Source: Phaeodactylum tricornutum CCAP 1055/1
Lineage: Eukaryota; Bacillariophyta; Bacillariophyceae; Surirellales; Neidiaceae
Assembly (NCBI RefSeq): GCF_000150955.2
Contig: NC_011685.1
Coordinates: forward strand, 310,001-374,000
DNA length: 64,000 nt
Direction: 5' to 3'
The notes below the pieces were generated by a model that did not search any database, was not told the DNA's origin, and saw only the letters and a program-made list of their open reading frames with translations. A program made the position numbers and the translations under genes. Shown in pieces: positions 19,951 through 30,868 of the stretch. Position 1 is the stretch's first letter; each line of letters begins with the position of its first letter.

Positions 19951-21844
19951 ATGAAACTTTCTCTTCTCGCGTTGACGTTCGCTTTAGGCCATGCGTTCGT
20001 TCCTCCTTCCTTCTTGGCGTCGCCGTCGTCTCGTAAGGTACTGTCATCCTCGCGATCGGCGTCGGTAGCGGCCAACGCTGCGGATGTGTTGGCAAAGACA
20101 ACATCTTCTTCCAGCACACCCAGTTCTTTGATGCCCAAGGAAACAACAGTGGCAGCGGTTCCCAAGGTCGCGCAGCGTTGGCGCAAGTCGACGAAACAAG
20201 TCGTCACGCTGGGACCGGCTTCGAGCAACAAGGAAATGATTGAAAAGTTGTTTCTCGCCGGGGCCGATGTCTTTCGTCTCAACTTTTCCCACGGATCGCA
20301 AGAACAAAAGAAAGAACTCCTCATCATGATTCGGGAAGTGGAAGAAAAATACTCCCATCCTATCGGTATTTTGGGAGATTTGCAGGGTCCGAAATTGCGG
20401 GTACGTATCTGCCCCAACGCACGCTGGTAGACAGAGAAATCTTGGGGTTTGGCTTCAATCTGACGGTACACACCATTCTTTTTGTTCCTCTCTTCTTTGA
20501 CAAATGATCGCTTTTTAGGTTGGTGAATTCTCCAAGCCGGAGGGTGAGTTCTTGGAACTCGGTCAGAGCTTTCGCCTCGATCTGGACAACGCCAAGGGTG
20601 ACAACAAACGCGTCCAGCTCCCCCACCCCGAAATCATCAAGGCATCCGAGCTCGGGCACGCCTTGCTCGTGGATGACGGTAAGGTCAAGCTTGTCGTTAC
20701 GGCCAAGGGCGATGACTACCTCGAATGCCGCGTCGATGTCGCCGGGATGATCAAAGATCGTAAGGGAGTCAACACGCCCGATTCGGTGCTCGAAATCAGT
20801 CCTCTCACACCCAAGGATCGCAGTGACTTGGAGTACATGCTTGGTATTGGCGTCGACTGGGTTGCGCTATCTTTTGTACAGACTCCGGCGGATATGGTGG
20901 AGATCCACGCCTTGATCGACGAAAAACTCCCTTCCGGACAATTCAAGCCCGCCGTCATGGCCAAGATTGAAAAGCCCAGTTGCTTCTACGACGACAATCT
21001 GCAACGCATTGTCGGACTCTGCAACGGCATCATGGTTGCCCGTGGTGATTTGGGTGTGGAGTGCCCTCCCGAAGACGTGCCCTTGCTACAAAAGGAAATC
21101 ATCGACGAATGCCGCAATCAAGGACGTCCCGTGATTGTAGCTACACAAATGCTCGAATCCATGATTGAAGTACCAACACCGACCCGTGCGGAAGCCAGTG
21201 ATGTGGCCACGGCTATTTACGATGGCGCCGATGCGATCATGCTCAGTGCCGAATCCGCCGCCGGAAAGTTCCCGGAAGAATCCGTCGCTATGCAACAGCG
21301 CATCATCAACCGCGTCGAGGGTGACAAGCACTACCGTTCTTACTTGAAACAAAACGAGCCCGATCCGGAGAATACCCCGACCGATGCTATTATCACGGCG
21401 GCACGTCAAGTCGCGAAGACTATCGGTGCCAAATCGATTGTCTGCTTTTCACTACGAGGTTCGACCGTTCTGCGAGCCTCCAAATCTCGTCCGGGTGTTC
21501 CAATTCTAGCCCTGTGTCCGTTCAAAGAAACTTCAAGACAGCTAGCTCTCAGCTGGGGCGTTTACTCCGATCTACCCAAGGCCGGCTCGTACGGATACAC
21601 CGTTTCGGAAGAAGACATGTTCAACTACGACCGACCCATGGTGGAAAAGAGCACGGATGACTTCGACCTGGTCCTTAAAAATGCCTGCCGTGCGGCGTTG
21701 AAGAAAGGATTGGTCAGCGATCCGGACGATCTGCTTGTTGTGACGGCTGGCCTTCCTTTCGGTACCCCGGGAGCGGCAAACATCATTCGTGTGGTCCCTG
21801 CCGCCGGCCCCAGTTGTTGGGACGGCGTTTGCCGTGTCGATTAA
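19951..21844 (+). CDS. PYK: Pyruvate kinase, plastid-targeted
   Basis: Two exons, 19951..20400 and 20519..21844, with a 118-bp intron (GTACGT...TTAG), encode 591 residues. The N-terminus MKLSLLALTFALGHAFVPPS is a signal peptide followed at its cleavage point by A-FVPP, matching the ASAFAP rule for import into the four-membrane diatom plastid; a Ser/Ala/Thr-rich transit region follows. The enzyme core is complete: VVTLGPASSNKEM, GADVFRLNFSHGS, GILGDLQGPKLR-VGEF across the splice, VMAKIEKPS (catalytic lysine region), MVARGDLGVE and TQMLESMIEVPTPTRAEASDVA. It converts phosphoenolpyruvate and ADP to pyruvate and ATP; in the plastid this would feed fatty-acid and isoprenoid synthesis. It converges with the helicase gene, 85 bp apart. 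Diatoms have several isozymes; the location call rests on the presequence. Confidence 0.94.
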
Positions 21845-21929
21845 GGCTAAGCTCGCGCCAAAGTTCTAGAAAGTGTTCATTTTTTCGCAGTCTATAACCA
21901 TATTTAAAAATTAAAAGCAAACGTTTGTG

Positions 21930-24900
21930 TTACGTCTTCTTCTTTGGCTTACTTTTGCGACCTTCCTGTGCTTGTTTAAGTTTCGATTGCAAGGCTGCAG
22001 ACGCTTTGGTATCTCTTTGCTTTTCGTGAGCCTTCGGCTTGGCAATTAAAATGCCATTGACAATGGACCGGTAACCGGATCCCGGAGCGTCAATGTTTCG
22101 GCCGTGGGAGGTTTGAACCTTGTCAATCTGTGCATTGAGAAAAGCCATGTCATCTAAATCGTCGAGGTTTCGGTCATCAGAGGATTTGGTGGAAGACTTA
22201 ACTGCTCCACCTAACACTTTTCCATTTTTCTTCTTGGCTTGTTTTGATCGTGGAATCGATGCAGCTGGCAACGACCTCGGAGGAGCGATATTTGTCTGCT
22301 GCCGGTGCCGTGCCGCCCGCTCCTTGGCCAAATTTCCTAACAGAGAGTTCATTGCAGGCGTTTTTGGGGTGACTTCCTCGCTATCGATTCCATCTTCTCC
22401 ATCTTCTTCATCACTAGACTCTGGTAAAGTCAATACTGAAAAGGTGCCAGTTACAGATTCGTCGACGTCTACATCTAAAGCTGGCTCCCGATGATTGCTA
22501 GATCCGTTGTTGCCATCAGTTTCATCGGCCCCGGCAATGCGAGGAGAACTGCTCGATCTATCATATACTTCTGTTTCCTTAGTCGACATCGTCCAAGGAA
22601 TTCCAATAGTCATATGTCGATCCACCCCCTCTACCCCCTCGCTCTTGTGTACGAGACCGGAGTGTTCCGCCAACTCGTGAAGTGCTTTACGATCGCCCTT
22701 TGACAACCCATTGCTTAGTCGCATTTCTTCGCCAGGCTTGGCATTTTGAGCAAACGCTTGGACTTTTCCAAGAAGTTCAGATCTGAATCGCGCCAGCTCG
22801 ATACCGGCCTCGTCCTTTGCTGCTTCTGATTTCAACGTGGACTTCAGTGGAATCGCTTCTGTCTCTTTTGCTACTATTTTCAGAAGCTCCGCCTCTGCAT
22901 GAGCCAAATCTGCAGTAATCTGTCCTTCATCGGCCCCTTCGACAAACTCAAGAGCTGCTCGAGTTTCACCGTGCTCTTCAATCCAATCGACAAGACCCCT
23001 GATAAAGGGACTTTTCGAAACGGTTCCGGAATCACAAACAACGCAGCAATGGCGTTTCGCCCTAGTCACTGCAACGTTTAAGCGGCGATTGTCTCCGAGA
23101 AACCCAATTCCATCAACTCCACCTCGTGCACTGCTGCGAACCAGGCTCAAAACAACAGCTTCCCGTTCTCCACCCTGAAAGCCGTCGACGCTCCGAATTT
23201 CCAAGTGCGGAGCATCCGGCAATAGTGCGGATCGCAACAGCTCCACTTGCCCATTGTACGGCGAAATAATGGCTATTTGCTCTTGTCGTACGCCCATGTC
23301 CAGCAGTGTTTGTACGTGTTGGCGAACAATCTGCGCTTCTCCTTCGTTGAATCGTGAACCGGCAGCGTTTACTGACTCGTGCATATTGCAGCCAGTAGTA
23401 TCAATTAGAAGAAGTGCAGCATTGGACGCTGCGCCAAAACAGTCTTCCTCTTCATCCAAGCATCCGGTTAGTTGCGCTAGCGTGCGACTTTGGACGTTTG
23501 TTGCCGTTTGAAGGGCACCACCGTACAGCGCCTGACTGGCCCAGTCCGCGATCAGTTTGTGCATGCGGTACTGTACACGAAGCATTCGTGACACTCGACC
23601 CAGTTCTCTCTGCGAATCGTCATCGCCATACAATTCCATGGCACGCGCAAACATGGTCTTTCCCAAGCCTTGTTGAACAACACGACGGCTGCTTTTGATC
23701 GTGGGCGGCAATTGCCAGTGATCCCCGGCTAGCACGAGCTTTCTCCCGCGCAAGGCAGGAATCCAACAAGCCGCCTCCAGGGCCTGTGCCGCTTCATCAA
23801 TGACGACCAAGTCAAAGTCCACGTCATTCAATAGCTTATTCGCTGCTCCGACGCACGTTGTCAGTACCACATGCGCATGCTGCAACAGCGAGGCGACCAC
23901 CTTTTCTTCCCGGACCCGGACTTCTTTCCGCAGGGCTTTGATCTCGCGGTAGGCGACACGCTTGTCACTGTAGCGTGCTTTGGAATTCGAAGCAATGCGT
24001 AGAAAGTTTTGCAGCTCCTGGCGAACGTCAGCCACAATCTCGGTGGCATCCGACGCTTGGACCAAGGCTTCGAGACTGTAGGGCAGAATGTTGGCCTGCA
24101 ACCGAGCCGGATGACCCAAACGTACCACACGCAATTTCGGCTTGCTATTTTGGTCTCGCCGTCTGCGGGAAGCGGCTGGTGGAGCTCCCTCGGAAGACGC
24201 GACGAGTTTGGCCAACACGTTGTCCACCGCCACGTTGCTGGGGGCGGCCACTAGCACTTTCTTGTGAAACGTGTGGACGGCCTGTTGGATGAGTTCAACG
24301 ACTGTCGTTGTTTTTCCAGCTGCGAAAAAAAAACGGGGAAATAGTAAAAAAGTCGCTGGGTGTCAGATCGAGTGTGGGATCCAAAGCCTTCCCGAACCGT
24401 TGTGTGCCTGGTGCCTACGTACTTCCGGGTGGACCGTGAATCAACGCAACGGGTCGGTGGTTCGTGTGGCAAAACGCAACGGCCGCCAACTGGCTGTCGT
24501 CCAACTGATCGTTGAGCGGCCGAATCACCGGAGCTGCAATCCCGTTATCGTTGTGATCGGGTGACGGGGCTTCAAAAAGGGCACGGATCACGGCGCCCGA
24601 GACCGGATGGTTCGTCCCGTTCGTTTCCAGATCGTTGAGCGCTCGGCCAATCTTGCGATGAACTTCGACGGAACTCTTGGGTAAGAGGGACAAAGGCGGA
24701 GGCCCGAGCACTTCGTCATCCCCTTCTTCCATTCGCTGATTATGGTTCCGCGAAGGAAAGAGGGCAATCGAAATACTGGTGTCCGTCACCTCACTGACGA
24801 CTCCGGACGGTGACTGTTTGTCAGTCTTGGCTCGAATTTCAACTTCGTCACCGGTGGTAAAGCGGTGGGATGGTAGCAATCCTGCGTCCGACCCTGCAGT

Positions 24901-25131
24901 GACGGCAATGGCCGTCAGTCGCACCACAGTCCTTCCGTACAGACCCACCGAGACGTCCCGAGACTCGAGACGGTGCAGAACGTCGGAACGCACCGCGTCG
25001 GACGACGCATCGTTCCCGCTGTGCGTTCGGCGATTGTGACTCTCCCCACCAACCGCCTGGCCTTGCTCCGATTGCAGCTCCCATTCCAGCCATTCTCGCT
25101 GACGGGTACAGAATTCACGTATCGATTCCAT
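21930..25131 (-). CDS. IGHMBP2: IGHMBP2/SMUBP-2-type SF1B helicase with R3H domain
   Basis: Two exons on the minus strand, 24423..25131 and 21930..24319, with a 103-bp intron (GTACGT...GCAG), encode 1032 residues. The intron interrupts the Walker A motif, which is restored as GPPGTGKTTTVVELIQ near residue 232. Other UPF1-like motifs are LVAAPSNVAVDNVL (Ia), VVIDEAAQALEA (II), LVLAGDHWQLPPT (III), VDGFQGGEREAVVLSLVRS (V) and LNVAVTRAKRHCCVV (VI). The N-terminal domain 1B-like barrel precedes the core. About residues 700-760 resemble an R3H nucleic-acid-binding domain (LLGKVQAFAQN ... KALHELAEHSGLVHKSEG). Human IGHMBP2 is a ribosome-associated 5'-3' RNA/DNA helicase; its C-terminal AN1 zinc finger is absent here, replaced by a polar lysine-rich tail. 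The ATG at 25131 is the first in frame. Divergent from the orphan gene at 25534. Confidence 0.9.
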
Positions 25132-25533
25132 CCAACAAAGAACTGATTGTTGGGAAACCGGGAGAAGGAATTGTGCGCCGGACCATGGTCGACTCCTCCG
25201 TCGGGCCTGCGATATCGGGTCCCGTACCAGCGTGACTGTTGACAGGAACACAAAAATGAGCGATTTGGATTGGTCCAAAAACGTCGACTATCCGCGCACA
25301 AGGAACTGCCGTTGCTTGGGAGTTGTCCTGGTATGGTACACCTCCGAGACGTTGCATTTTCTGTTACCCGAAATAAGATACGTGGGAATCTAGAGTTATT
25401 GCCAAGCTTGCGTTGCGAGGAACAAAAGACCACTGTGTCCAACAAAGAAACAAAGCCCCAATTTTGGTTGCTTGGGTGTGTGTGTGTGTGTACGTCTACG
25501 TGTGTGTACGTCTACAAAACCTGTTTGGGCATC
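25132..25533. promoter_or_regulatory. Divergent spacer with (GT)n tract
   Basis: About 400 bp between divergent starts. A 16-bp GT microsatellite (25476-25491) is followed by two close copies of GTACGTCTAC. The reading frame of the downstream ORF is open through this stretch but lacks an ATG until 25534. Confidence 0.4.
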
Positions 25534-27075
25534 ATGCACGTCGCTGTGGATGACTCTAGCCAGTCTACATCGACGGGCATTGTCTTCCCCGCGGCCAAAT
25601 GGGCTCGTTTACGCCGCGTCAAACTGGAACAAGATGTCCGAATGGACCGGATGCGGACGCGATCCTGGATCAACCTCGCACCACACTGTCGGACCAACCA
25701 AGGGACGTACACGCACGTTTGCAATAGCATCCAAGATACAGTATTCCGTGGGAACATTCCACATGCTCTGAAACAAGCATCGTCCGAAGTGTTGACGTTT
25801 GAACGAGGAATGGAACCGGCAAGCTTTTCCCGGGAGGCAAGGGATACCAAGACGTTCCCATCGAGTGCTTTTTCTAGCTTATGCGTCCCAAACATGCGAG
25901 TTCGTGCACAAGAAAGTACTACCGGTATCTCCCTCCGTACGTCATCCGAGCCTTCCGGCGTTGACGGTTCCGTCCACTCGGGAGACGACAAAAGCCATAC
26001 CCCATCCGTTTCCTCCCGCCCCCTGTATCATCGAGCCAGTTCCCTGCAACATCTCAGTAACCCCAGAGCGTTAAGCGCACTTTCCAAGCTTGCTCCTCGA
26101 CCGTCTCCTCTCCAAAACGTACCGTCAACGACTCCCCGGTGGGTTCCGGATCACATTGCGGTCCCTAATTCTCGATATTCGCCTTTTCCGGGAGTGGCCC
26201 TTTCCGTCGACGATTCGAGTTCCGCCACGTCCACAGCTCCACGACTCGAGGAGGTTCACGCTCTTTTCCGTCTGGGACATCTCATGGTCGTGTCTTCTCA
26301 AGGAGCCAGTACTCCCGAATGTGTTGTTGGTTCCGAAAAGGCTTTGGCGAACACGAGCACCGCTGACCCGAAAAGACCGATTGGGATTGGTACCGGAAAC
26401 GATTCAGCGTTCTCTTTCCTCCGACGATGGAGCGTTTCTAGGAATCTTTTCGTTTTGGTCTGTGTGATCCTATGGTACGACCGAGACTCGGGAGTATCCT
26501 CCAAGGGCAACCTGGACCCTTCCGACAGGACGGTTGCGCTGCCAGTTCCGGAATTGGATGCTCCGGCTGTTTATCTGGAATCTACCTGTTTAGGGTTCCC
26601 GGATCCTGGTCGGAAAAAAATCATCCCTGGTGAGATCGTGCCAGCTTTCACTCAAACTATACGAGGCAAGGATGGCTATACGATAGCGAGTGCCTTTACC
26701 GAAGCGGAGGCGCAGCTCACCGCAGCCTTTGCGACTCTCTTTCAGCAATGGGACAGCCACGAGCAATCTATGCTAGCCATTGTTTTGGGCCAAGAGACTG
26801 AGCAGCAGTCGGTAGTACAGGACATTCGCCGTGACCCACGGTTCATGTCCGTTGTTGCTCAGCAGTGTACCGAAATACCGGAAACAATGTCTTTTCTCTT
26901 TTCCAATCCTCGTCTCGTTTTACTTCCCAATCTCGATACGGTATTAACACCTACACAGTCGAGCGATCGTCCACTATTTTGGAAACGACCACTGGGGATT
27001 CCTTTGCAATTGGTAAGATCGTTGAGAAGGATCTTGCACGAAAAAAAGAGTTCATCAACTCGCAGACATCGATGA
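25534..27075 (+). CDS. Hypothetical protein with one possible membrane segment
   Basis: An open frame of 513 residues from the first ATG (the frame is open further upstream, without an ATG). I do not recognise a family. The first 270 residues are rich in Ser, Thr, Pro and Arg and look disordered. A single hydrophobic stretch, NLFVLVCVILWY, lies near residue 310 after an RRWSVSR cluster, so a single-pass membrane protein is possible. The last 170 residues contain a helical-looking segment (SAFTEAEAQLTAAFATLFQQW, shortened here) and end in a basic RRHR. The length of the frame and its fit between a divergent and a convergent neighbour favour a real gene, but there is no homology evidence. It converges with the FZL-type gene, 122 bp apart. 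Confidence 0.5.
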   Translation: MHVAVDDSSQSTSTGIVFPAAKWARLRRVKLEQDVRMDRMRTRSWINLAPHCRTNQGTYTHVCNSIQDTVFRGNIPHALKQASSEVLTFERGMEPASFSREARDTKTFPSSAFSSLCVPNMRVRAQESTTGISLRTSSEPSGVDGSVHSGDDKSHTPSVSSRPLYHRASSLQHLSNPRALSALSKLAPRPSPLQNVPSTTPRWVPDHIAVPNSRYSPFPGVALSVDDSSSATSTAPRLEEVHALFRLGHLMVVSSQGASTPECVVGSEKALANTSTADPKRPIGIGTGNDSAFSFLRRWSVSRNLFVLVCVILWYDRDSGVSSKGNLDPSDRTVALPVPELDAPAVYLESTCLGFPDPGRKKIIPGEIVPAFTQTIRGKDGYTIASAFTEAEAQLTAAFATLFQQWDSHEQSMLAIVLGQETEQQSVVQDIRRDPRFMSVVAQQCTEIPETMSFLFSNPRLVLLPNLDTVLTPTQSSDRPLFWKRPLGIPLQLVRSLRRILHEKKSSSTRRHR

Positions 27076-27197
27076 CTATTTATGTACGATTAGCACAACA
27101 ATTTTGATATCCGACCTCGATAATAACGCATGCGTTTGATGTGCACGCCCAATGGAAGTGCAGTTCCGCAGCACCAATTGATTTCTTTCACGTTGTA

Positions 27198-29342
27198 TCA
27201 TAGCTTGTTGATGCGATTCCGTAACTGTTGAGCACGCAACGACAAATCTTCACATTGGCGGGTCAGATCCTCGATTCGCTGCTGCTCAGTTTCGACGAAG
27301 CGTGTGTAAGGTGCAACACCATCTCGTATTCTCCGGTCGACGCATTCTAATTCCTGATTACACACCTCCTGAACGTCTTCTTGCATGTGCTGCGCCCGAG
27401 CATTCCACAGAGCTTGATGCCGATCTGCCAGTGTTGTGCGTCCTTGTTGTAACAATAGTGCTTGTACCACCACTAGAGAAATGCTAGTCGGTAAAACGGA
27501 CCCGGTACTCAGCACACCTGAAGCCAATCCCACTACGTTTAATCCTAACCCGATATTAAGACCAAGAGAGGCATAAGCCAACCGTTGCCAATTTTTCAAC
27601 AACGCCGTCTCTTCCCGAATTACATCCTGCTCGGTTACGTGCTTTTGTACAGCTAGGAGTAAGTGTGATTCCAAAACGTGTCTCGTTTCTTCATATCGTG
27701 ACGCCGCAGTGACGCTGCCCACCAAAGACTTGGACGAGCTCGACGGCCGGGAGCCCAAGAACTCAATCATTGCTTGGCCTTGTGCTCGTCCTTTTGTCGC
27801 CAAGGATTCGGCTGCGCGTCGCATCAGCTCATTCAAAGTCTCTGTCAAGGTGTAGGTGCTATGCGGTTGCTGAATGCCAGGTCTCGTGCTAGGTGTGGAA
27901 GTACTTCGCAAACCAATGGCTTGCGTTTTCTGCCATTCCTGATCCAAGCGATCACGTTCCAGGATAGCGCGATACATAAACTCGAACCAATTCGTGCGTC
28001 GATTAAACACATGAGCTCGTTGCCCTTGTTGTGCAAGACCATCCATCAAGTCCTGTTGAGACCGTTCCAGATCGGCTCGCAAGGCTGTCTTCCAGGAGGC
28101 AAATTGCGCTCGGCACATATGGAGCGTCGCAACATCCGTCTCGAGTGATTCGCGTTGCGTGTTCAGTTTATCAACGATAAGTTGCAGCAATCCTTGCGAG
28201 ACACCGATCGGGCTAGATAACTTTGTTCGCACTCTGGTCTGCACCGTGAGCGATTCTTGCAAAAAGGTTTCGAGTGCGGCAAAATTACTCCGATCCCAGA
28301 CTCGCGATGATGCTTGCTGCCGTCGCTGTAACGTTTTACTGGCCAGCGCGTCCCGTGCCGAAATTGGTATGACCACGGGTCGAGCTCCCAACAGTTCGCT
28401 GGCGTGCGTCGTAACAAAATCAACAACTCGCGCTTTTTCGTTTTGGCCGTGATCACCACCGCTTTGTTCCAAAACGTCCATTTTATTGATAACCACAATG
28501 ATGGCCTTGCGGTACTGGGATATGGAAGCTAACATGACTCGTTCGGACTCCGGGAAGGGTCGATCGGCCGAGGTCACAAACAAAATCAAATCGGCCGATG
28601 GCAACAGACGCAGAGTGGTGGCCGTATGATCGACCAGGACAGCGTTGGTGCCGGGTGTATCGACGAGGGTCAAATCTTGCAAAAGCGGCAAGTCGTGCTG
28701 GAACCTGACGACCGTGGGCATAGGTCGTCTCGATGTTGCGCTCTCGGAAGCATCTGGAGCCGATACAATAGTGACGCTATCCGTCGTTGGTATCGCGCCC
28801 GTTTCGAGCAGTTTTTCACCCAAAAGGGCGTTCAGTACGGTCGACTTCCCCGCGTTAAACTCACCCGCTAAAACCACACAAAAGGTAGAATTCTGCAGTA
28901 TTTGAGAGGCTTCGTCTAAATCCCGGGTGGGAACGTTCAGCAGGTTCGCTAGTTGTCGGGTTAGTGCCGTTAGATCCTTTTGGTCCGTTAGAATTCGCCG
29001 TTCTTCTTCGTTTAGGAGTCGATAGAGACCGTGGTTTTGTGCCTCATTCTCCAAACTTTCTACTGTGGTAGTTTCGCTTGTCGAAACAGACCGGTTTTTG
29101 GGTGCGAACCTTGTTTGTGACAATGCCGACGATGAGAAGGAGGCCAAGCAAAGGGTGCGAGAGCCCTCCACCCTGCTACCCTGGGTTGTGAAAAAGCGAA
29201 ATTCTTTGTCCAAAGTTGCTGCAGACCAGGAACGCAATCTCCTCCGTACCGTACGAACACATGAGATGGGGTAACCTCCATTGTGCGTGGAGAATGGTCG
29301 TCGACTTGCGGCTCGAAGAGCGGGCCAAACGAGTTTACCCAT
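27198..29342 (-). CDS. FZL: FZL/bacterial-dynamin-like membrane GTPase
   Basis: A 714-residue single-exon protein. The GTPase domain shows G1 VLAGEFNAGKSTVLNALLG (near residue 160), a G2 threonine in AIPTTDS, G3 LVDTPGTN (near 228) and G4 VINKMD (near 286). The GEFNxGKST form is typical of FZO-like (FZL) and bacterial dynamin-like proteins. A long helical region follows, then two close hydrophobic segments (near 600-640: LGLNIGLGLNVVGLASGVL and SISLVVVQALLL), and a final coiled coil. Such proteins remodel membranes: FZL in plant thylakoids, mitofusins in mitochondria. The N-terminus is Arg/Ser-rich without acidic residues (PALRAASRRPFSTH) and has no plastid signal peptide, so mitochondrial targeting is more likely by sequence; this is an inference. 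Divergent from the SDR gene. Confidence 0.82.
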   Translation of the reverse strand: MGKLVWPALRAASRRPFSTHNGGYPISCVRTVRRRLRSWSAATLDKEFRFFTTQGSRVEGSRTLCLASFSSSALSQTRFAPKNRSVSTSETTTVESLENEAQNHGLYRLLNEEERRILTDQKDLTALTRQLANLLNVPTRDLDEASQILQNSTFCVVLAGEFNAGKSTVLNALLGEKLLETGAIPTTDSVTIVSAPDASESATSRRPMPTVVRFQHDLPLLQDLTLVDTPGTNAVLVDHTATTLRLLPSADLILFVTSADRPFPESERVMLASISQYRKAIIVVINKMDVLEQSGGDHGQNEKARVVDFVTTHASELLGARPVVIPISARDALASKTLQRRQQASSRVWDRSNFAALETFLQESLTVQTRVRTKLSSPIGVSQGLLQLIVDKLNTQRESLETDVATLHMCRAQFASWKTALRADLERSQQDLMDGLAQQGQRAHVFNRRTNWFEFMYRAILERDRLDQEWQKTQAIGLRSTSTPSTRPGIQQPHSTYTLTETLNELMRRAAESLATKGRAQGQAMIEFLGSRPSSSSKSLVGSVTAASRYEETRHVLESHLLLAVQKHVTEQDVIREETALLKNWQRLAYASLGLNIGLGLNVVGLASGVLSTGSVLPTSISLVVVQALLLQQGRTTLADRHQALWNARAQHMQEDVQEVCNQELECVDRRIRDGVAPYTRFVETEQQRIEDLTRQCEDLSLRAQQLRNRINKL

Positions 29343-29705
29343 CGTGGTGGCGAGACCAAAACAATGAGACTTTTACTCGTCCTGATTTCCAGGAAATGTA
29401 ACATTTCGGATGTAGGCATGGGCTGACAATTTGTTAATTCTAGGGTAGGGTAAGGATTCACAAATAGTACAAGCGCTCATTATTCCATGCCAATTAACGC
29501 TTTTCTGTCCCCGACTCCGAAAACAGGATGCCATCAAAACAGTAAGGAACAACTCTGAAACGACTGCCTCTACAGAAACAAATCGAAAGATATTGCAATT
29601 CGTCTATCTCCTTTCCACAGATGACTTTGCTGTCTACCCGAGCAGACGCTGCAGCGGATCGAGACCACTGGCTTTTCTGACTTTAAAGAGCATTTACCTT
29701 CCAGC
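29343..29705. promoter_or_regulatory. Divergent spacer FZL-type GTPase / SDR
   Basis: 363 bp between divergent starts, so it must hold both promoters. No recurrent element, repeat or small gene was noticed. Confidence 0.35.
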
Positions 29706-30671
29706 ATGAACACGAGAAGCCCCGCAACTACGTTAGAAACGAGCAGGCCTTCGACTCGTGCTCCTACCGGCAATAATGAGAATACTGAGAGTGATTTGGA
29801 GCCGCCGCTAGCATCGCTATCCCTATCTACCAAAGGTCGTTACTTTGTTGTTACCGGAGGGACACAGGGATTGGGTTTGGCGATTGCCATTCAACTCAAA
29901 AAAGCGGGCGCCGCTGGACTCTTCTTGGTCGCCCGATCACCCGACAAGGGTCAAGCGGCGGTTGAACACCTACGCCAACAGCACCAGTTGGGAGACGACG
30001 GTAAATCGACTTGTCAAGTCTTTTTTCTACCCACCGACTTGTCTGATACGAAGCAAGTGCAAACCGTATTTTCTCGGATTGAAGACCTCTTGTCAACTAC
30101 CGATGTTGTCAGTGGTCTCGTAAACGCCGCCGCTATAACGACACGGGGCAATCTGTTTACCACCACGTCGAACGAGTTTGACACGCAGTTTTTCGTGAAC
30201 GTACGCGCCCCCTTTTTGTTGACTCAAGCCTTGGCGGTTCATTGTCGAAAGCAGCAGACACAAAGAACGTCACAAGTGCGGGCCAGCATCGTCAACATTT
30301 CCAGTGTCGCCGCGTACGGTGGCGCGCCGTTCATTACAGCCTACTCGGCGAGCAAGGCCGCACTCTCCACTCTAACCAAAACTAACGCGGCTGAGCTCGC
30401 GCCTCATGGAATTCGTGTGAATGCCATTCAATTGGGATGGACCTATACGGATAACGAAGATGCATTGCAGACGGCCCAATCGGATCGGGATTGGATCCAG
30501 CGAGCCGACGAAGGTGTGCCGTTAGGACGCATTTTGCGACCCCACGATGTCGCCGTGACGGTTGTGTTTTTGTTGTCCGAAGCATCGGCCATGACGACGG
30601 GGACTTTAGTGGATCTGCATCCGGAGTATGCTCACGGTCTTATTTCGCTGGCACCGACTGATGCCCGTTAA
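29706..30671 (+). CDS. Short-chain dehydrogenase/reductase (classical SDR)
   Basis: A 321-residue single-exon protein. It has the classical SDR signatures: cofactor loop VVTGGTQGLGLA (residues 48-59), a downstream GLVNAAAI in the place of the NNAG motif, the catalytic serine in VNISSVAAYGG, and the catalytic YSASK near residue 213. Members use NAD(P)H to reduce carbonyls or oxidise alcohols. NNAG is altered to VNAAA, which occurs in active relatives. The arginine in FLVARSPDKGQ after strand 2 hints at NADP(H) preference. The first 40 residues are polar and lack a clear targeting signal. The substrate is unknown. Convergent with the glycosyltransferase gene. Confidence 0.88.
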   Translation: MNTRSPATTLETSRPSTRAPTGNNENTESDLEPPLASLSLSTKGRYFVVTGGTQGLGLAIAIQLKKAGAAGLFLVARSPDKGQAAVEHLRQQHQLGDDGKSTCQVFFLPTDLSDTKQVQTVFSRIEDLLSTTDVVSGLVNAAAITTRGNLFTTTSNEFDTQFFVNVRAPFLLTQALAVHCRKQQTQRTSQVRASIVNISSVAAYGGAPFITAYSASKAALSTLTKTNAAELAPHGIRVNAIQLGWTYTDNEDALQTAQSDRDWIQRADEGVPLGRILRPHDVAVTVVFLLSEASAMTTGTLVDLHPEYAHGLISLAPTDAR

Positions 30672-30868
30672 TCCAGACTGCTCTACAAAAGCTCAGCATA
30701 CGATGGCCTCCGCGCGACTTTTTAACCATGGTAATGACTTTGAAAGCGATTCAAACCTAGAAACAACACCCATGGGGTCTACAATTGTATCATCGCGCAC
30801 AAGCAATAGAGCGCTTCCTATCGTACTTGAAAACCACTGTTGGTAATAGGTGTAAAAGATAAATCGGA

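Noticed and set aside
25476-25510. GT-rich repeat as a CRISPR-like or functional array
   Set aside because: It is a simple dinucleotide microsatellite without spacers.
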